Assembly: GCF_009873615.1 (NCBI RefSeq)
Contig: NZ_SSMG01000170.1
Span: 1 to 60,875 of the forward strand
DNA length: 60,875 nt
DNA from: Photobacterium lucens
GTDB lineage: Bacteria; Pseudomonadota; Gammaproteobacteria; Enterobacterales; Vibrionaceae
Direction: 5' to 3'
Positions 32,423 through 41,238 of this stretch are shown here, one piece after another; the stretch's first letter is position 1; the number at the start of each line of letters is the position of its first letter. The notes under the pieces are model-generated. The model saw nothing but the letters and a program-made list of their open reading frames with translations, made no database searches and had not been told where the DNA came from. The position numbers and the translations under genes are program-made.

Positions 32423-32462
32423 CTCCGGTTTTACAAGTACGAATAAGACATAAAAACCGGAG
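32423..32462 (-). promoter_or_regulatory. Inverted repeat that pairs the degQ Shine-Dalgarno sequence
   Basis: CTCCGGTTTT (32423-32432) and AAAACCGGAG (32453-32462) are exact inverted repeats with a 20-base loop. On the minus-strand RNA the 3' arm contains GGAG, the degQ ribosome site, seven bases before the ATG. The RNA stem would therefore hide it. No T-run follows on either strand, so it is not a terminator. The structure is seen directly; regulation is inferred. Confidence 0.65.
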
Positions 32463-32471
32463 CTAAAGTTC
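32444..32471 (-). promoter_or_regulatory. Candidate sigma-E promoter of degQ
   Basis: On the minus strand GAACTTT (32471-32465) is followed after 16 bases by TCTTA (32448-32444). This resembles the sigma-E pattern GGAACTT / TCTGA known from degP. RNA starting here would lack the 5' arm of the overlapping inverted repeat. The match is good at -35 and one base off at -10. Confidence 0.45.
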
Positions 32472-32527
32472 ACTTACATTCATTATTTGATGCATAAATA
32501 TTGAGTGGATTGTGAATAATGTGATGG

Positions 32528-32992
32528 TTAGCTCGCTTTGGGTTCTGCGTGTAGTTGGGCTTTCTCTTCTTCCGTCACACTCGTATTTTCGCCCTTAAAT
32601 AAACCTGTTGCGCCATTAGCGTAATCACGTGGCGGTTGCTCAATGTTTTCATCATCATTGGCGTTGTCTTTCACAGCTTCTAAGCTAGTGATACGTTTAG
32701 CAAAAGGATTATCTTGTGCAGGTAAGTTAGGCATTAACTCGGTGGATGTTTTTGCCATATGCTCATAGAGCTTACTGTAATCTTTCGCTACGTTGTCGAG
32801 TAAATCTGCACTACGGGCAAAATGATCAACAAGCTCTTGGCGGAACTGTTCTAGCTCGTACTTAGATTTATCAAGCTCTTTTTTAAGCGATTTTTGTTGT
32901 TGTACGCTTTTGTTTGTAAGGCGAACGGCAAGAGCACCAACAAGGATCCCTGCTAAAAAAATAATAATTGCGCTAATCCAAGTCATAGTCAT
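32528..32992 (-). CDS. yhcB: Inner-membrane protein YhcB (ZapG), DUF1043
   Basis: YhcB/ZapG is a small inner-membrane protein tied to cell shape, envelope synthesis and division in E. coli. The sequence has one N-terminal membrane helix (about residues 4-24), a coiled coil (about 30-90, QQKSLKKELDKSKYELEQFRQEL) and an acidic variable tail. Length is 154. AAGGAG lies seven bases before the first ATG. It sits upstream of degQ and is divergent from zapE, the usual arrangement. Confidence 0.93.
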   Translation of the reverse strand: MTMTWISAIIIFLAGILVGALAVRLTNKSVQQQKSLKKELDKSKYELEQFRQELVDHFARSADLLDNVAKDYSKLYEHMAKTSTELMPNLPAQDNPFAKRITSLEAVKDNANDDENIEQPPRDYANGATGLFKGENTSVTEEEKAQLHAEPKAS

Positions 32993-33182
32993 GAATAAAC
33001 TCCTTGTGACTTATCAGTATGTACTAATACTTGTGTATCAATGTTTATCAATAATGGCTGTCGCGATACTATACCGTGAGGTTAAGCGACATGGTACTCA
33101 ATAAATAAGATGTAAGAGCAATGTTGCTGATTATCCTCTCATAATTAAGAGATAAGCATGGATAAAACAGGTAGTGTTTAGG

Positions 33183-34286
33183 ATGACACCATTAGAAAAG
33201 TATCAACTCGATTTACAACAAACAGATTTCTTTGCTGATCCTGCACAAGCGAATGCAGTTTCCCATCTTGATGGTTTATACCATCGCATGCTAGTACCTA
33301 AACCAGAACCCAAAGCGTCATTTCTTCAACGAATATTTAAACTTAATCACAATCAAGCAGATATCATGCCAGTGAAAGGTTTGTACTTTTGGGGCGGGGT
33401 TGGGCGAGGGAAAACTTACCTTGTTGATACATTCTATGAATGTTTGCCTTTTGATCGAAAATCGCGGATGCACTTTCACCGTTTTATGCATCGCGTCCAT
33501 ACTGAGTTAAAACGACTCGATGGTATTGAAAATCCATTAGAACATGTTGCTGATAAGTTTAAACAAGAGACCGATATTATTTGTTTTGATGAGTTTTTTG
33601 TCTCAGATATTACCGATGCCATGATCCTTGGTACCTTGTTTGAAGCACTGTTTAAACGTGGGATCACCCTTGTTGCGACATCCAACATTCCGCCACAGGA
33701 GTTGTATCGAAATGGTTTGCAACGTGCGCGTTTTCTTCCTGCGATTGCGCTTATTGAGCAGCACTGTGACATCGTTAATGTTGATGCGGGTATTGATTAT
33801 CGCTTACGTACGTTAGAGCAAGCTGAAATTTATCATTTTCCACTTGATGAAAGTGCGAAGTCTGATCTGAAACGTTATTTTGAGCAGCTCACGACAGCAC
33901 CTCGTTATGAGCATAAAACAATCACGCTTAATGGACGACAATTAACGACTGAGCGAGAAGCGGATGGGGTTGTTCAGTTTAGTTTTCATCAATTATGCCA
34001 AACAGCGCGAAGCCAGACCGATTATATGGAAATTGCACGTTTATATCACACGGTGATTTTATCGAACGTACCGCAAATTACCGTACAAGAAGATGATGCA
34101 GCAAGACGTTTTATTGCCATGGTTGACGAATTCTATGAGCGTAACGTTACTTTGATAATTTCAGCTGCGGTACCGATGGAGCAGCTTTATCTGCAGGGGA
34201 GACTCATGTTTGAATTTAAACGTTGTTGCTCACGCCTGACAGAAATGCAAAGCCATGACTATCTTGCTAAGCCGCATTTAGCCTAG
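33183..34286 (+). CDS. zapE: Cell division ATPase ZapE
   Basis: ZapE (YhcM, AFG1 family) is an AAA-type ATPase that reaches the Z ring late in constriction and matters at high temperature or low oxygen. Walker A GGVGRGKT is at 71-78 and Walker B ICFDE at 133-137, followed by VATSNIPPQELYRNGLQRARFLPAI with the sensor and arginine residues. Length is 367 from the ATG at 33183. A GTG nine bases earlier would add MFR, and neither start has a strong ribosome site, so the start is uncertain. Confidence 0.93.
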   Translation: MTPLEKYQLDLQQTDFFADPAQANAVSHLDGLYHRMLVPKPEPKASFLQRIFKLNHNQADIMPVKGLYFWGGVGRGKTYLVDTFYECLPFDRKSRMHFHRFMHRVHTELKRLDGIENPLEHVADKFKQETDIICFDEFFVSDITDAMILGTLFEALFKRGITLVATSNIPPQELYRNGLQRARFLPAIALIEQHCDIVNVDAGIDYRLRTLEQAEIYHFPLDESAKSDLKRYFEQLTTAPRYEHKTITLNGRQLTTEREADGVVQFSFHQLCQTARSQTDYMEIARLYHTVILSNVPQITVQEDDAARRFIAMVDEFYERNVTLIISAAVPMEQLYLQGRLMFEFKRCCSRLTEMQSHDYLAKPHLA

Positions 34287-34367
34287 AGAATTAAACATAA
34301 TTAGATAACGTTATTAGGGATAATAAGGATTTATTGACTGCTTTTGACCTAATTTCTCGCTAATCAG

Positions 34368-34385
34368 AAAAAAATGCATTTTTTT
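34368..34385. repeat. A-tract/T-tract palindrome upstream of the rplM promoter
   Basis: Seven A, then TGCA, then nine T form a perfect 18-base palindrome. It lies just upstream of the rplM -35 region. It could serve as an AT-rich promoter-enhancing element or as a weak end for zapE transcripts; the sequence alone does not decide. Confidence 0.4.
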
Positions 34386-34397
34386 TTAGGAAAAGAG

Positions 34398-34426
34398 GTG
34401 ATTTTTTCCACACCCTTCCCTATAAT
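34398..34426 (+). promoter_or_regulatory. Promoter of rplM-rpsI
   Basis: A perfect -10 TATAAT (34421-34426) lies 17 bases after a partial -35 (GTGATT). A long A/T tract is upstream, as is common for ribosomal protein promoters. The GC-rich bases after the -10 and the structured leader fit a start near 34433. Confidence 0.65.
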
Positions 34427-34432
34427 CTTGCG

Positions 34433-34570
34433 ACCCACCGTACCTGTGATGGCGAAAGCCAGGAGTGCCAACCACTCGAAGGGGTGATGACTGGGCTCTT
34501 AACAGAGGGATCATCAATATATGATGGTTCTAGTAAGTGAAACTATTTAAATAATTGGGTAATAATTAGC
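34433..34570 (+). promoter_or_regulatory. Structured 5' leader of rplM (probable L13 autoregulation site)
   Basis: About 138 untranslated bases precede rplM. Three small hairpins are visible: TGGC-GAAA-GCCA, CACTC/GGGTG with a GAAG loop, and CATCA/TGATG with an AT loop. In E. coli, protein L13 represses rplM-rpsI translation by binding its own mRNA leader, so this leader is the likely counterpart. I did not compare it base by base with the known element. Confidence 0.5.
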
Positions 34571-34999
34571 ATGAAAACTTTCGTTGCTAAACCAGAAACT
34601 GTAAAACGTGACTGGTATGTTGTTGACGCTGAAGGTAAAACTCTTGGTCGTCTAGCAACTGAAATCGCATCTCGTCTACGTGGTAAGCACAAGCCTGAGT
34701 ACACTCCACACGTTGACACTGGTGACTACATTGTAGTTATCAATGCTGAGAAAGTAGCAGTAACTGGTAACAAGCGTACAGACAAAATGTACCACCACCA
34801 CACTGGCTACATCGGCGGCCTTAAGTCAATCAGCTTTGATAAGCTAATCGACAAGAAACCAGAAATGGTTATTGAAACTGCTGTTAAAGGCATGCTTCCA
34901 AAAGGTCCTCTAGGCCGTGCTATGTACCGTAAGCTTAAAGTTTACGCAGGTACTGAGCACAACCACGCTGCACAACAGCCAAAAGTACTAGACATCTAA
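34571..34999 (+). CDS. rplM: 50S ribosomal protein L13
   Basis: L13 is an early assembly protein of the large subunit. The 142-residue sequence ([20 protein letters not shown] start, [38 protein letters not shown]) matches E. coli L13 in length and throughout. Codon use is strongly biased to preferred codons, as expected for high expression. rpsI follows after 15 bases in the same operon. Confidence 0.99.
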   Translation: MKTFVAKPETVKRDWYVVDAEGKTLGRLATEIASRLRGKHKPEYTPHVDTGDYIVVINAEKVAVTGNKRTDKMYHHHTGYIGGLKSISFDKLIDKKPEMVIETAVKGMLPKGPLGRAMYRKLKVYAGTEHNHAAQQPKVLDI

Positions 35000-35014
35000 T
35001 TGGGAATAATGACA

Positions 35015-35407
35015 ATGGCAGAGAATCAATACTACGGCACTGGTCGTCGCAAAAGCTCAGCTGCTCGCGTTTTCATCAAACCGGGTACTGGTAACATCGT
35101 AATCAACAAGCGTAGCATCGAAGAATACTTCGGCCGCCCAACAGCGCGTATGGTTGTTCGTCAACCTCTAGAGCTTGTTGAAATGACTGAGAACCTAGAC
35201 CTATACATCACTGTTAAAGGTGGTGGTATCACTGGTCAATCTGGTGCAATCCGTCACGGTATCACTCGCGCTCTTATGGAGTACGATGAAACTCTACGTC
35301 CTGCTCTACGTGCAGCTGGCTACGTTACTCGCGACGCTCGTTGCGTTGAACGTAAGAAAGTTGGTCTACGTAAAGCACGTCGTCGTCCACAGTTCTCTAA
35401 GCGTTAA
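35015..35407 (+). CDS. rpsI: 30S ribosomal protein S9
   Basis: S9 lies in the small-subunit head, and its basic C-terminal tail ([17 protein letters not shown]) contacts tRNA in the P site. I chose the ATG at 35015 ([19 protein letters not shown], 130 residues), identical in length to E. coli S9 and with GGGAA upstream. An in-frame TTG at 35000 directly after the rplM stop is not credible. A strong terminator follows. Confidence 0.98.
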   Translation: MAENQYYGTGRRKSSAARVFIKPGTGNIVINKRSIEEYFGRPTARMVVRQPLELVEMTENLDLYITVKGGGITGQSGAIRHGITRALMEYDETLRPALRAAGYVTRDARCVERKKVGLRKARRRPQFSKR

Positions 35408-35445
35408 TTTTACGCTCCAGATTTTATCTGGTTACTGTGTACAGG

Positions 35446-35475
35446 AAGCTCAACCTTCGGGTTGGGCTTTTTTTT
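35446..35475 (+). terminator. Terminator after rpsI
   Basis: AAGCTCAACC and GGTTGGGCTT form a 10-bp stem capped by a TTCG tetraloop and followed by a T-run. Textbook rho-independent form. Confidence 0.93.
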
Positions 35476-35784
35476 ATTTATTAATAAGTTACCAATAAAT
35501 TTCCTCCAATAAAGATCATTTCTGTTTATCCTCTCGTAATAAATACTGAAGCCTTTTAAGTAACAATGTTTCTATTTGGTTACAAAAAAGAACGCGCCTC
35601 TCACATTTGTTGCTAAAAAGTAGCTTTATCTTGTCAACATATAGCCTTTTCTTTATCCTTCTGATGTTGGAATCAGTTTAAATTTGTAATTTTACTGTTA
35701 CCTTTTCGTTGGAAGTTAGCCGTAGCTCCAGGGACGCATAAGGACATAATAAGAATCCAGAGCGGGAGTAAGGGAGAATATTGG
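35476..35784 (+). other. Intergenic region upstream of petABC
   Basis: This stretch of about 310 bases between the rpsI terminator and petA has no supportable ORF. It holds the petABC promoter candidate at 35631-35659. The 125 bases after that would be the untranslated leader, ending in the ribosome site AAGGGAG before petA. I saw no clear FNR-type or other dyad operator. Confidence 0.6.
35631..35659 (+). promoter_or_regulatory. Candidate promoter of petABC
   Basis: TTGTCA (35631-35636, five of six consensus bases) is followed after 17 bases by TATCCT (35654-35659, four of six). It is the best -35/-10 pair in the intergenic region and lies 126 bases before petA. Confidence 0.45.
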
Positions 35785-36375
35785 ATGAGCAATGCGCCAG
35801 TAAGTAAAGGACGACGTCGCTTTCTGACCGCAACAACCTCGGTTGTTGGTGGGCTAGGAGCCGCAGCTGTCGCCGTTCCTTTCATAAAATCATGGAATCC
35901 GAGTGCGAAAGCAAAAGCAGCCGGTGCCCCTGTCGAAGTTGATATTAGTAAGTTAGAAGATGGACAAATGGTTCGCGTTGAGTGGCGTGGTAAACCTGTA
36001 TGGGTTGTCCGCCGTAGTGATGCCGTTTTAAAAGAGCTAGATTCGCATGATGGACAATTACGAGATCCTTCATCTGAAGAGCCTCAGCAACCATCATATG
36101 CACAAAATAATTTCCGTTCAGTAAAGCCAGAAATCTTTTTGGCCGTAGGTATTTGTACACACCTAGGCTGCTCTCCGACCTATTTACCTGATAGCTTTAG
36201 TGAACAAGTCAGTGGCGTATCATCAGGGTTCTTCTGCCCATGTCACGGTTCTAAATTTGATATGGCGGGACGCGTATTTGCTGGCGTTCCTGCACCATTG
36301 AACTTAGTGATCCCACCTTATCAATTCTTAGATGACAACACGATCTTAGTGGGTGTTGACGGGGAGGTGGCATAA
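35785..36375 (+). CDS. petA: Ubiquinol-cytochrome c reductase iron-sulfur subunit (Rieske protein)
   Basis: The Rieske protein of the cytochrome bc1 complex carries the 2Fe-2S cluster that accepts an electron from ubiquinol. A twin-arginine signal ([10 protein letters not shown], residues 9-18) and membrane anchor lead to the cluster ligands: Cys124-Thr-His126-Leu-Gly-Cys129 and Cys151-Pro-Cys153-His154. The two outer cysteines form the disulfide. Length is 196. petB starts on the last base of the stop (TAATG), so the three subunits are co-translated. Confidence 0.97.
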   Translation: MSNAPVSKGRRRFLTATTSVVGGLGAAAVAVPFIKSWNPSAKAKAAGAPVEVDISKLEDGQMVRVEWRGKPVWVVRRSDAVLKELDSHDGQLRDPSSEEPQQPSYAQNNFRSVKPEIFLAVGICTHLGCSPTYLPDSFSEQVSGVSSGFFCPCHGSKFDMAGRVFAGVPAPLNLVIPPYQFLDDNTILVGVDGEVA

Positions 36376-37640
36376 TGGAAGCGCTATTTGGTTGGATTGA
36401 AAAACGCTTACCTGTAATGAATGCATACAAAAAGCATGTTTCAGAATATCCAATGCCGAAAAACTTTAACTTTTGGTATATTTTCGGTTCATTAGCCATG
36501 CTTGTTTTAGTTAACCAGATCGTGACAGGGATTTGGTTAACCATGAACTATGTACCATCTGGTGACGGCGCATTTGCGTCGATTGAATACATTATGCGTG
36601 ATGTGGAATACGGTTGGTTGCTGCGTTATATGCATTCAACAGGAGCATCGGCATTTTTTGTTGTTATCTACCTTCACATGTTCCGTGGTTTGATCTACGG
36701 CTCATACCAAAAGCCGCGTGAGTTATTGTGGCTATTTGGTATGTTGATCTTCCTTGTGCTGATGGCTGAAGCTTTCATGGGGTATCTACTACCATGGGGG
36801 CAAATGTCATACTGGGGTGCACAGGTTATCATTTCTCTGTTTGGTGCGATCCCTGTGATCGGTGATGATCTAACGCTTTGGATCCGTGGTGACTACGTGA
36901 TCTCTGGCGCAACCCTAAACCGTTTCTTTGCGCTTCACGTTATCGCATTACCAATCGTATTACTGCTTTTGATTGTGCTACATATTTTGGCATTGCATGA
37001 AGTGGGTTCCAACAACCCTGATGGTATTGATACGAAATTACCAAAGGGATCTAAAGGCGAAGGGTATAAAACCCAATTTCCATTCCACGAGTATTACAGC
37101 AAGAAATACGACATCATTGATTCTATTCCATTCCATCCGTATGGAACGGTAAAAGATATGGTTGGTGTTGCTGTCTTTGCTTTCTTCTTTAGCTACGTGA
37201 TTTTCTTTAATCCAGAAATGGGAGGCTACTTCCTTGAGCCGCCTAACTTTGAAGCAGCAAACCCACTGAAAACACCAGAGCACATTGCGCCAGTTTGGTA
37301 TTTCACACCGTTCTATGCCATTTTGCGTGCAGTTCCTGATAAGTTGTTGGGTGTGGTAGCGATGGGAGCATCCATTGTTTTCCTATTCCTATTACCGTGG
37401 TTTGATCGCTGTAAAGTTCGTTCGTTCCGTTACCGTAGTAAAGTGCACTTCGTTAACATTTGTCAGTTCACAGTAAGCTTCATTGCATTAGGTATTTTAG
37501 GTGCGCTACCAGCAACACCTACTTACACACTACTTGCGCAGATCTTTAGCTTTGCTTACTTTATGTTCTTCATTTTATTGTTCTTCTACAGTAAAAATGA
37601 AGCAACAAAACCGCTACCAGAGAGGGTGACATTCAAATGA
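36375..37640 (+). CDS. petB: Cytochrome b of the bc1 complex
   Basis: Cytochrome b holds two b-type haems and both quinone sites of the bc1 complex. About eight or nine membrane helices are visible with the conserved RYMHSTGASAFF, LPWGQMSYWGAQVI and PEW-equivalent APVWYFTPFYAILRA segments; the usual PEW is PVW here. Length is 421. It overlaps petA by 1 base and petC by 4 bases. Presence of petABC shows a bc1-type aerobic electron chain, usual in vibrios and absent from E. coli. Confidence 0.97.
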   Translation: MEALFGWIEKRLPVMNAYKKHVSEYPMPKNFNFWYIFGSLAMLVLVNQIVTGIWLTMNYVPSGDGAFASIEYIMRDVEYGWLLRYMHSTGASAFFVVIYLHMFRGLIYGSYQKPRELLWLFGMLIFLVLMAEAFMGYLLPWGQMSYWGAQVIISLFGAIPVIGDDLTLWIRGDYVISGATLNRFFALHVIALPIVLLLLIVLHILALHEVGSNNPDGIDTKLPKGSKGEGYKTQFPFHEYYSKKYDIIDSIPFHPYGTVKDMVGVAVFAFFFSYVIFFNPEMGGYFLEPPNFEAANPLKTPEHIAPVWYFTPFYAILRAVPDKLLGVVAMGASIVFLFLLPWFDRCKVRSFRYRSKVHFVNICQFTVSFIALGILGALPATPTYTLLAQIFSFAYFMFFILLFFYSKNEATKPLPERVTFK

Positions 37641-38374
37641 AAAAATGGATTGTAGCGCTGCTGGCGGTACTACCAACCTTTGCTTTTGCAGCAGGTAGTA
37701 ATGTCCTTTTGGATGCGGCGAATAATGATTTAAGTGATAAAGCGTCATTACAGCGTGGTGCAAAGACATTCATGAACTATTGTTCAGGTTGTCACTCTAC
37801 TCAGTACCAACGTTATGAGCGTGTTGCGGAAGACTTGGGTATTCCACCAACTTTGATGAAAGAGAATTTGATCTTCGATCAAAACGCGAAGATTGGTGAT
37901 CTGATGACCAATGCTATCTCAACGGAATACGCAGCGGCATCGTTTGGTGCTCCAGCACCTGATTTAACCTTGGTTGCACGCGTACGTGGTACTGATTGGA
38001 TCTATACTTATCTAAGATCCTTCTATGCGGATCCGAGTCGTCCGTTTGGTGTTAATAACCTTGTGTTCCCAAGTGTCGGTATGCCCCATGTACTTGAAGA
38101 ATTGCAAGGTGCTCCTCGTAAAGTATTCGAAACGAAAACCATTGACGGTGAACAAGTTCAAGAGTTCGTGGGGATCGAATCTGACGGCACGGGTGAGTTA
38201 AACGTTGAAGAATACGATGACATGGTACGTGATTTGGTTAACTTCCTTGATTATTCTGCAGAGCCAATGAAGCTGGAGCGCCAGCATATGGGCTTGTGGG
38301 TGATGGGCTTTATTGCGGTATTCTTTGTTTTAACTGTATTGTTGAAGAAAGAATATTGGCGTGATGTCCACTGA
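37637..38374 (+). CDS. petC: Cytochrome c1 of the bc1 complex
   Basis: Cytochrome c1 passes electrons from the Rieske centre to soluble or membrane cytochrome c. A signal peptide (about 1-18) precedes the haem-binding CSGCH (Cys49, Cys52, His53). A C-terminal anchor helix (about 215-235) ends in the cytoplasmic KKEYWRDVH. Length is 245. A terminator hairpin follows before sspA. Confidence 0.96.
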   Translation: MKKWIVALLAVLPTFAFAAGSNVLLDAANNDLSDKASLQRGAKTFMNYCSGCHSTQYQRYERVAEDLGIPPTLMKENLIFDQNAKIGDLMTNAISTEYAAASFGAPAPDLTLVARVRGTDWIYTYLRSFYADPSRPFGVNNLVFPSVGMPHVLEELQGAPRKVFETKTIDGEQVQEFVGIESDGTGELNVEEYDDMVRDLVNFLDYSAEPMKLERQHMGLWVMGFIAVFFVLTVLLKKEYWRDVH

Positions 38375-38402
38375 TAAGGTAATCTAGTGGGTTAAGAATC
38401 TC

Positions 38403-38433
38403 GCAATGGGGGCTCAAGCCTCCATTGCTTTTT
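38403..38433 (+). terminator. Terminator after petC
   Basis: GCAATGG pairs with CCATTGC, with an inner GGCT/AGCC stem, followed by TTTTT. It lies between petC and the chosen sspA start. Confidence 0.8.
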
Positions 38434-38459
38434 GTGTATTGAATATACTGGAGGGGTTG

Positions 38460-39098
38460 ATGGCTGTTGCTGCCAATAAACGCTCTGTGATGACTCTGTA
38501 TTCTGATGCTTCAGACATCTACAGCCATCAGGTGCGTATCGTACTAGCCGAAAAAGGTGTTAGTGTTGAAATTGAATTGGTTGATCCATTGAATCTACCT
38601 GAAGATCTGTTAGAGCTGAACCCATATCAGTCAGTTCCAACATTGGTTGATCGTGAATTAGCACTATACCAAGCGAACATCATTATGGAGTACTTGGATG
38701 AGCGTTTTCCTCACCCACCTCTAATGCCGGTTTACCCTGTTGCTCGTGGTAACAGCCGTCTAATGATGTACCGCGTTGAGCGCAACTGGTACTCACTTGC
38801 TGAGAAGATCAAGACTGGCTCTGCCGATGAAGCTGATAAAGCGCGTAAGCAATTACGTGAAGAGTTACTTGCATTAGCACCAGTATTTGCAGAATTCCCA
38901 TTCTTTATGAGTGACGAGTTCAGCCTTGTTGATTGTTACCTAGCTCCACTGTTATGGCGTTTACCTGAAATGGGTATTGAGCTAAGCGGTGCTGGTGCAA
39001 AAGAAGTTAAAACTTACATGACACGTGTATTTGAACGTGATTCTTTCCTTGCTTCATTAACTGAAGCTGAACGTGAAATGCGTTTAGCTGGCCAGTAA
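38460..39098 (+). CDS. sspA: Stringent starvation protein A
   Basis: SspA has a glutathione S-transferase fold but binds RNA polymerase and helps stress and phage gene expression; in E. coli it lowers H-NS during stationary phase. I chose the ATG at 38460 (MAVAANKRSVMTL, 212 residues), which equals the E. coli length and has GGAGG upstream. A longer in-frame start at 38406 would run through the petC terminator hairpin and is rejected. The conserved PHPPLMPVYPVAR surface is intact. sspB follows after one base. Confidence 0.97.
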   Translation: MAVAANKRSVMTLYSDASDIYSHQVRIVLAEKGVSVEIELVDPLNLPEDLLELNPYQSVPTLVDRELALYQANIIMEYLDERFPHPPLMPVYPVARGNSRLMMYRVERNWYSLAEKIKTGSADEADKARKQLREELLALAPVFAEFPFFMSDEFSLVDCYLAPLLWRLPEMGIELSGAGAKEVKTYMTRVFERDSFLASLTEAEREMRLAGQ

Positions 39099-39099
39099 T

Positions 39100-39606
39100 A
39101 TGGATATGGAAAAAATGACGCCGCGTCGACCTTATCTACTGCGCGCGTTTTATGATTGGTTAGTGGATAACGATCTCACTCCACACCTTGTTGTTGATGC
39201 AACATTACCGGGTGTGAAAGTGCCGATGGAGTTTGTGAGTGATGGTCAAATCATCCTAAACATCGCTCCTCGCGCTGTGGGTAATTTAGAACTTGGCAAT
39301 GAAGCGGTAAGCTTTAATGCGCGTTTTAGTGGTCGTCCACACTCTGTTATCGTACCTATGTACGCTGTGCTTGCTATCTATGCCCGTGAAAACGGTGCAG
39401 GAACGATGTTTGAGCCAGAGCCTAGCTACGAAACAGATATGCCAGTCTTTGACGATGCTGAAGAAGCAGAAGACATGATTGATGAGGCTCCAGAATCAAC
39501 ATCACCATTTGCTGTAGTTAGTGAAACTGAAACAGTAGGTAGTGATGATCCAGATGATGAGCCACCACGTCCTCGTGGTCGTCCAAGTCTACGTGTTGTG
39601 AAATAA
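39100..39606 (+). CDS. sspB: ClpXP adaptor protein SspB
   Basis: SspB binds the ssrA tag of stalled-translation products and hands them to ClpXP. The folded tag-binding domain (PRRPYLLRAFYDWLVDN, LNIAPRAVGNLELGNEAV) spans about residues 5-112. An acidic flexible linker follows, and the C-terminal ClpX-binding peptide ends RPSLRVVK. Length is 168, near 165 in E. coli. It starts right after sspA. Confidence 0.97.
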   Translation: MDMEKMTPRRPYLLRAFYDWLVDNDLTPHLVVDATLPGVKVPMEFVSDGQIILNIAPRAVGNLELGNEAVSFNARFSGRPHSVIVPMYAVLAIYARENGAGTMFEPEPSYETDMPVFDDAEEAEDMIDEAPESTSPFAVVSETETVGSDDPDDEPPRPRGRPSLRVVK

Positions 39607-39620
39607 GTAGATACCAAAGA

Positions 39621-39648
39621 AAAACGCAGCCACTAGGCTGCGTTTTTT
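39621..39648. terminator. Bidirectional terminator between sspB and dolP
   Basis: AAAACGCAGCC (39621-39631) pairs perfectly with GGCTGCGTTTT around the loop ACTA. T-runs on both strands fit the convergent genes. Confidence 0.92.
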
Positions 39649-39670
39649 TATGTTTAGAAAGTGCTGTTAT

Positions 39671-40213
39671 TTAACTATTTGGGTTTTTCTCAAATAGCGT
39701 AACTACCTTTTGCACTCCACTAACATTACGAGCAATGTTAACCGCAATCTCCCCTTGACGAGGGGTGACATAGCCGAGCAGATAAACTTTTCCACCTTCA
39801 CTGATCACTTTGATCACTGCACCTGTTAGCTGTTTGCTTGCGATCAGTTGTGATTTTACCTTGGTGGTCAGCCAAGCATCGTAACTGATGTCGCCAAAAC
39901 CTAGTAATGGTCTGACTTCTAGCTGGTTATAGACATGTTCAACGTTAGCAATATGTTTGACTTGCTGGGCAAATTGCTCCTTAACAGTAGGAGAGGTGAC
40001 TTGACCTATCAGCAGTACATTACCATCTAAAGAGACACTGTTAATACTAGCAGTACGGGTAAATTGACGACTGTTTGCCATTCCCGCAACATCCATTTCT
40101 ATTTTTTGATCATCCCAGTGTTGTTCGACATCACGCGGATCTTGAGTTGAAAAGCTTGAGCATCCTTGTAATACAAAGACAAAAGCGATCAGTAGGCGAG
40201 TGAGGCAGCGCAT
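39671..40213 (-). CDS. dolP: Outer-membrane lipoprotein DolP (YraP), dual BON domain
   Basis: DolP is a lipoprotein that binds anionic phospholipid, helps keep the BAM complex healthy and is part of the sigma-E regulon in E. coli. The lipobox LQGC places the acylated cysteine at residue 18, and two BON domains follow (about 45-110 and 120-180). Length is 180. It begins 3 bases after diaA, with AAGGA before the ATG, so it ends the lpoA-yraN-diaA-dolP operon. Confidence 0.94.
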   Translation of the reverse strand: MRCLTRLLIAFVFVLQGCSSFSTQDPRDVEQHWDDQKIEMDVAGMANSRQFTRTASINSVSLDGNVLLIGQVTSPTVKEQFAQQVKHIANVEHVYNQLEVRPLLGFGDISYDAWLTTKVKSQLIASKQLTGAVIKVISEGGKVYLLGYVTPRQGEIAVNIARNVSGVQKVVTLFEKNPNS

Positions 40214-40216
40214 GAT

Positions 40217-41238
<1,022 letters not shown>

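Noticed and set aside
35000-35014. TTG start for rpsI giving five extra residues
   Set aside because: The ATG at 35015 gives the standard 130-residue S9 and has a proper ribosome site.
38406-38459. N-terminal extension of sspA by 18 residues
   Set aside because: These codons coincide with the petC terminator hairpin and T-run, and the internal ATG gives the exact E. coli length with GGAGG upstream.
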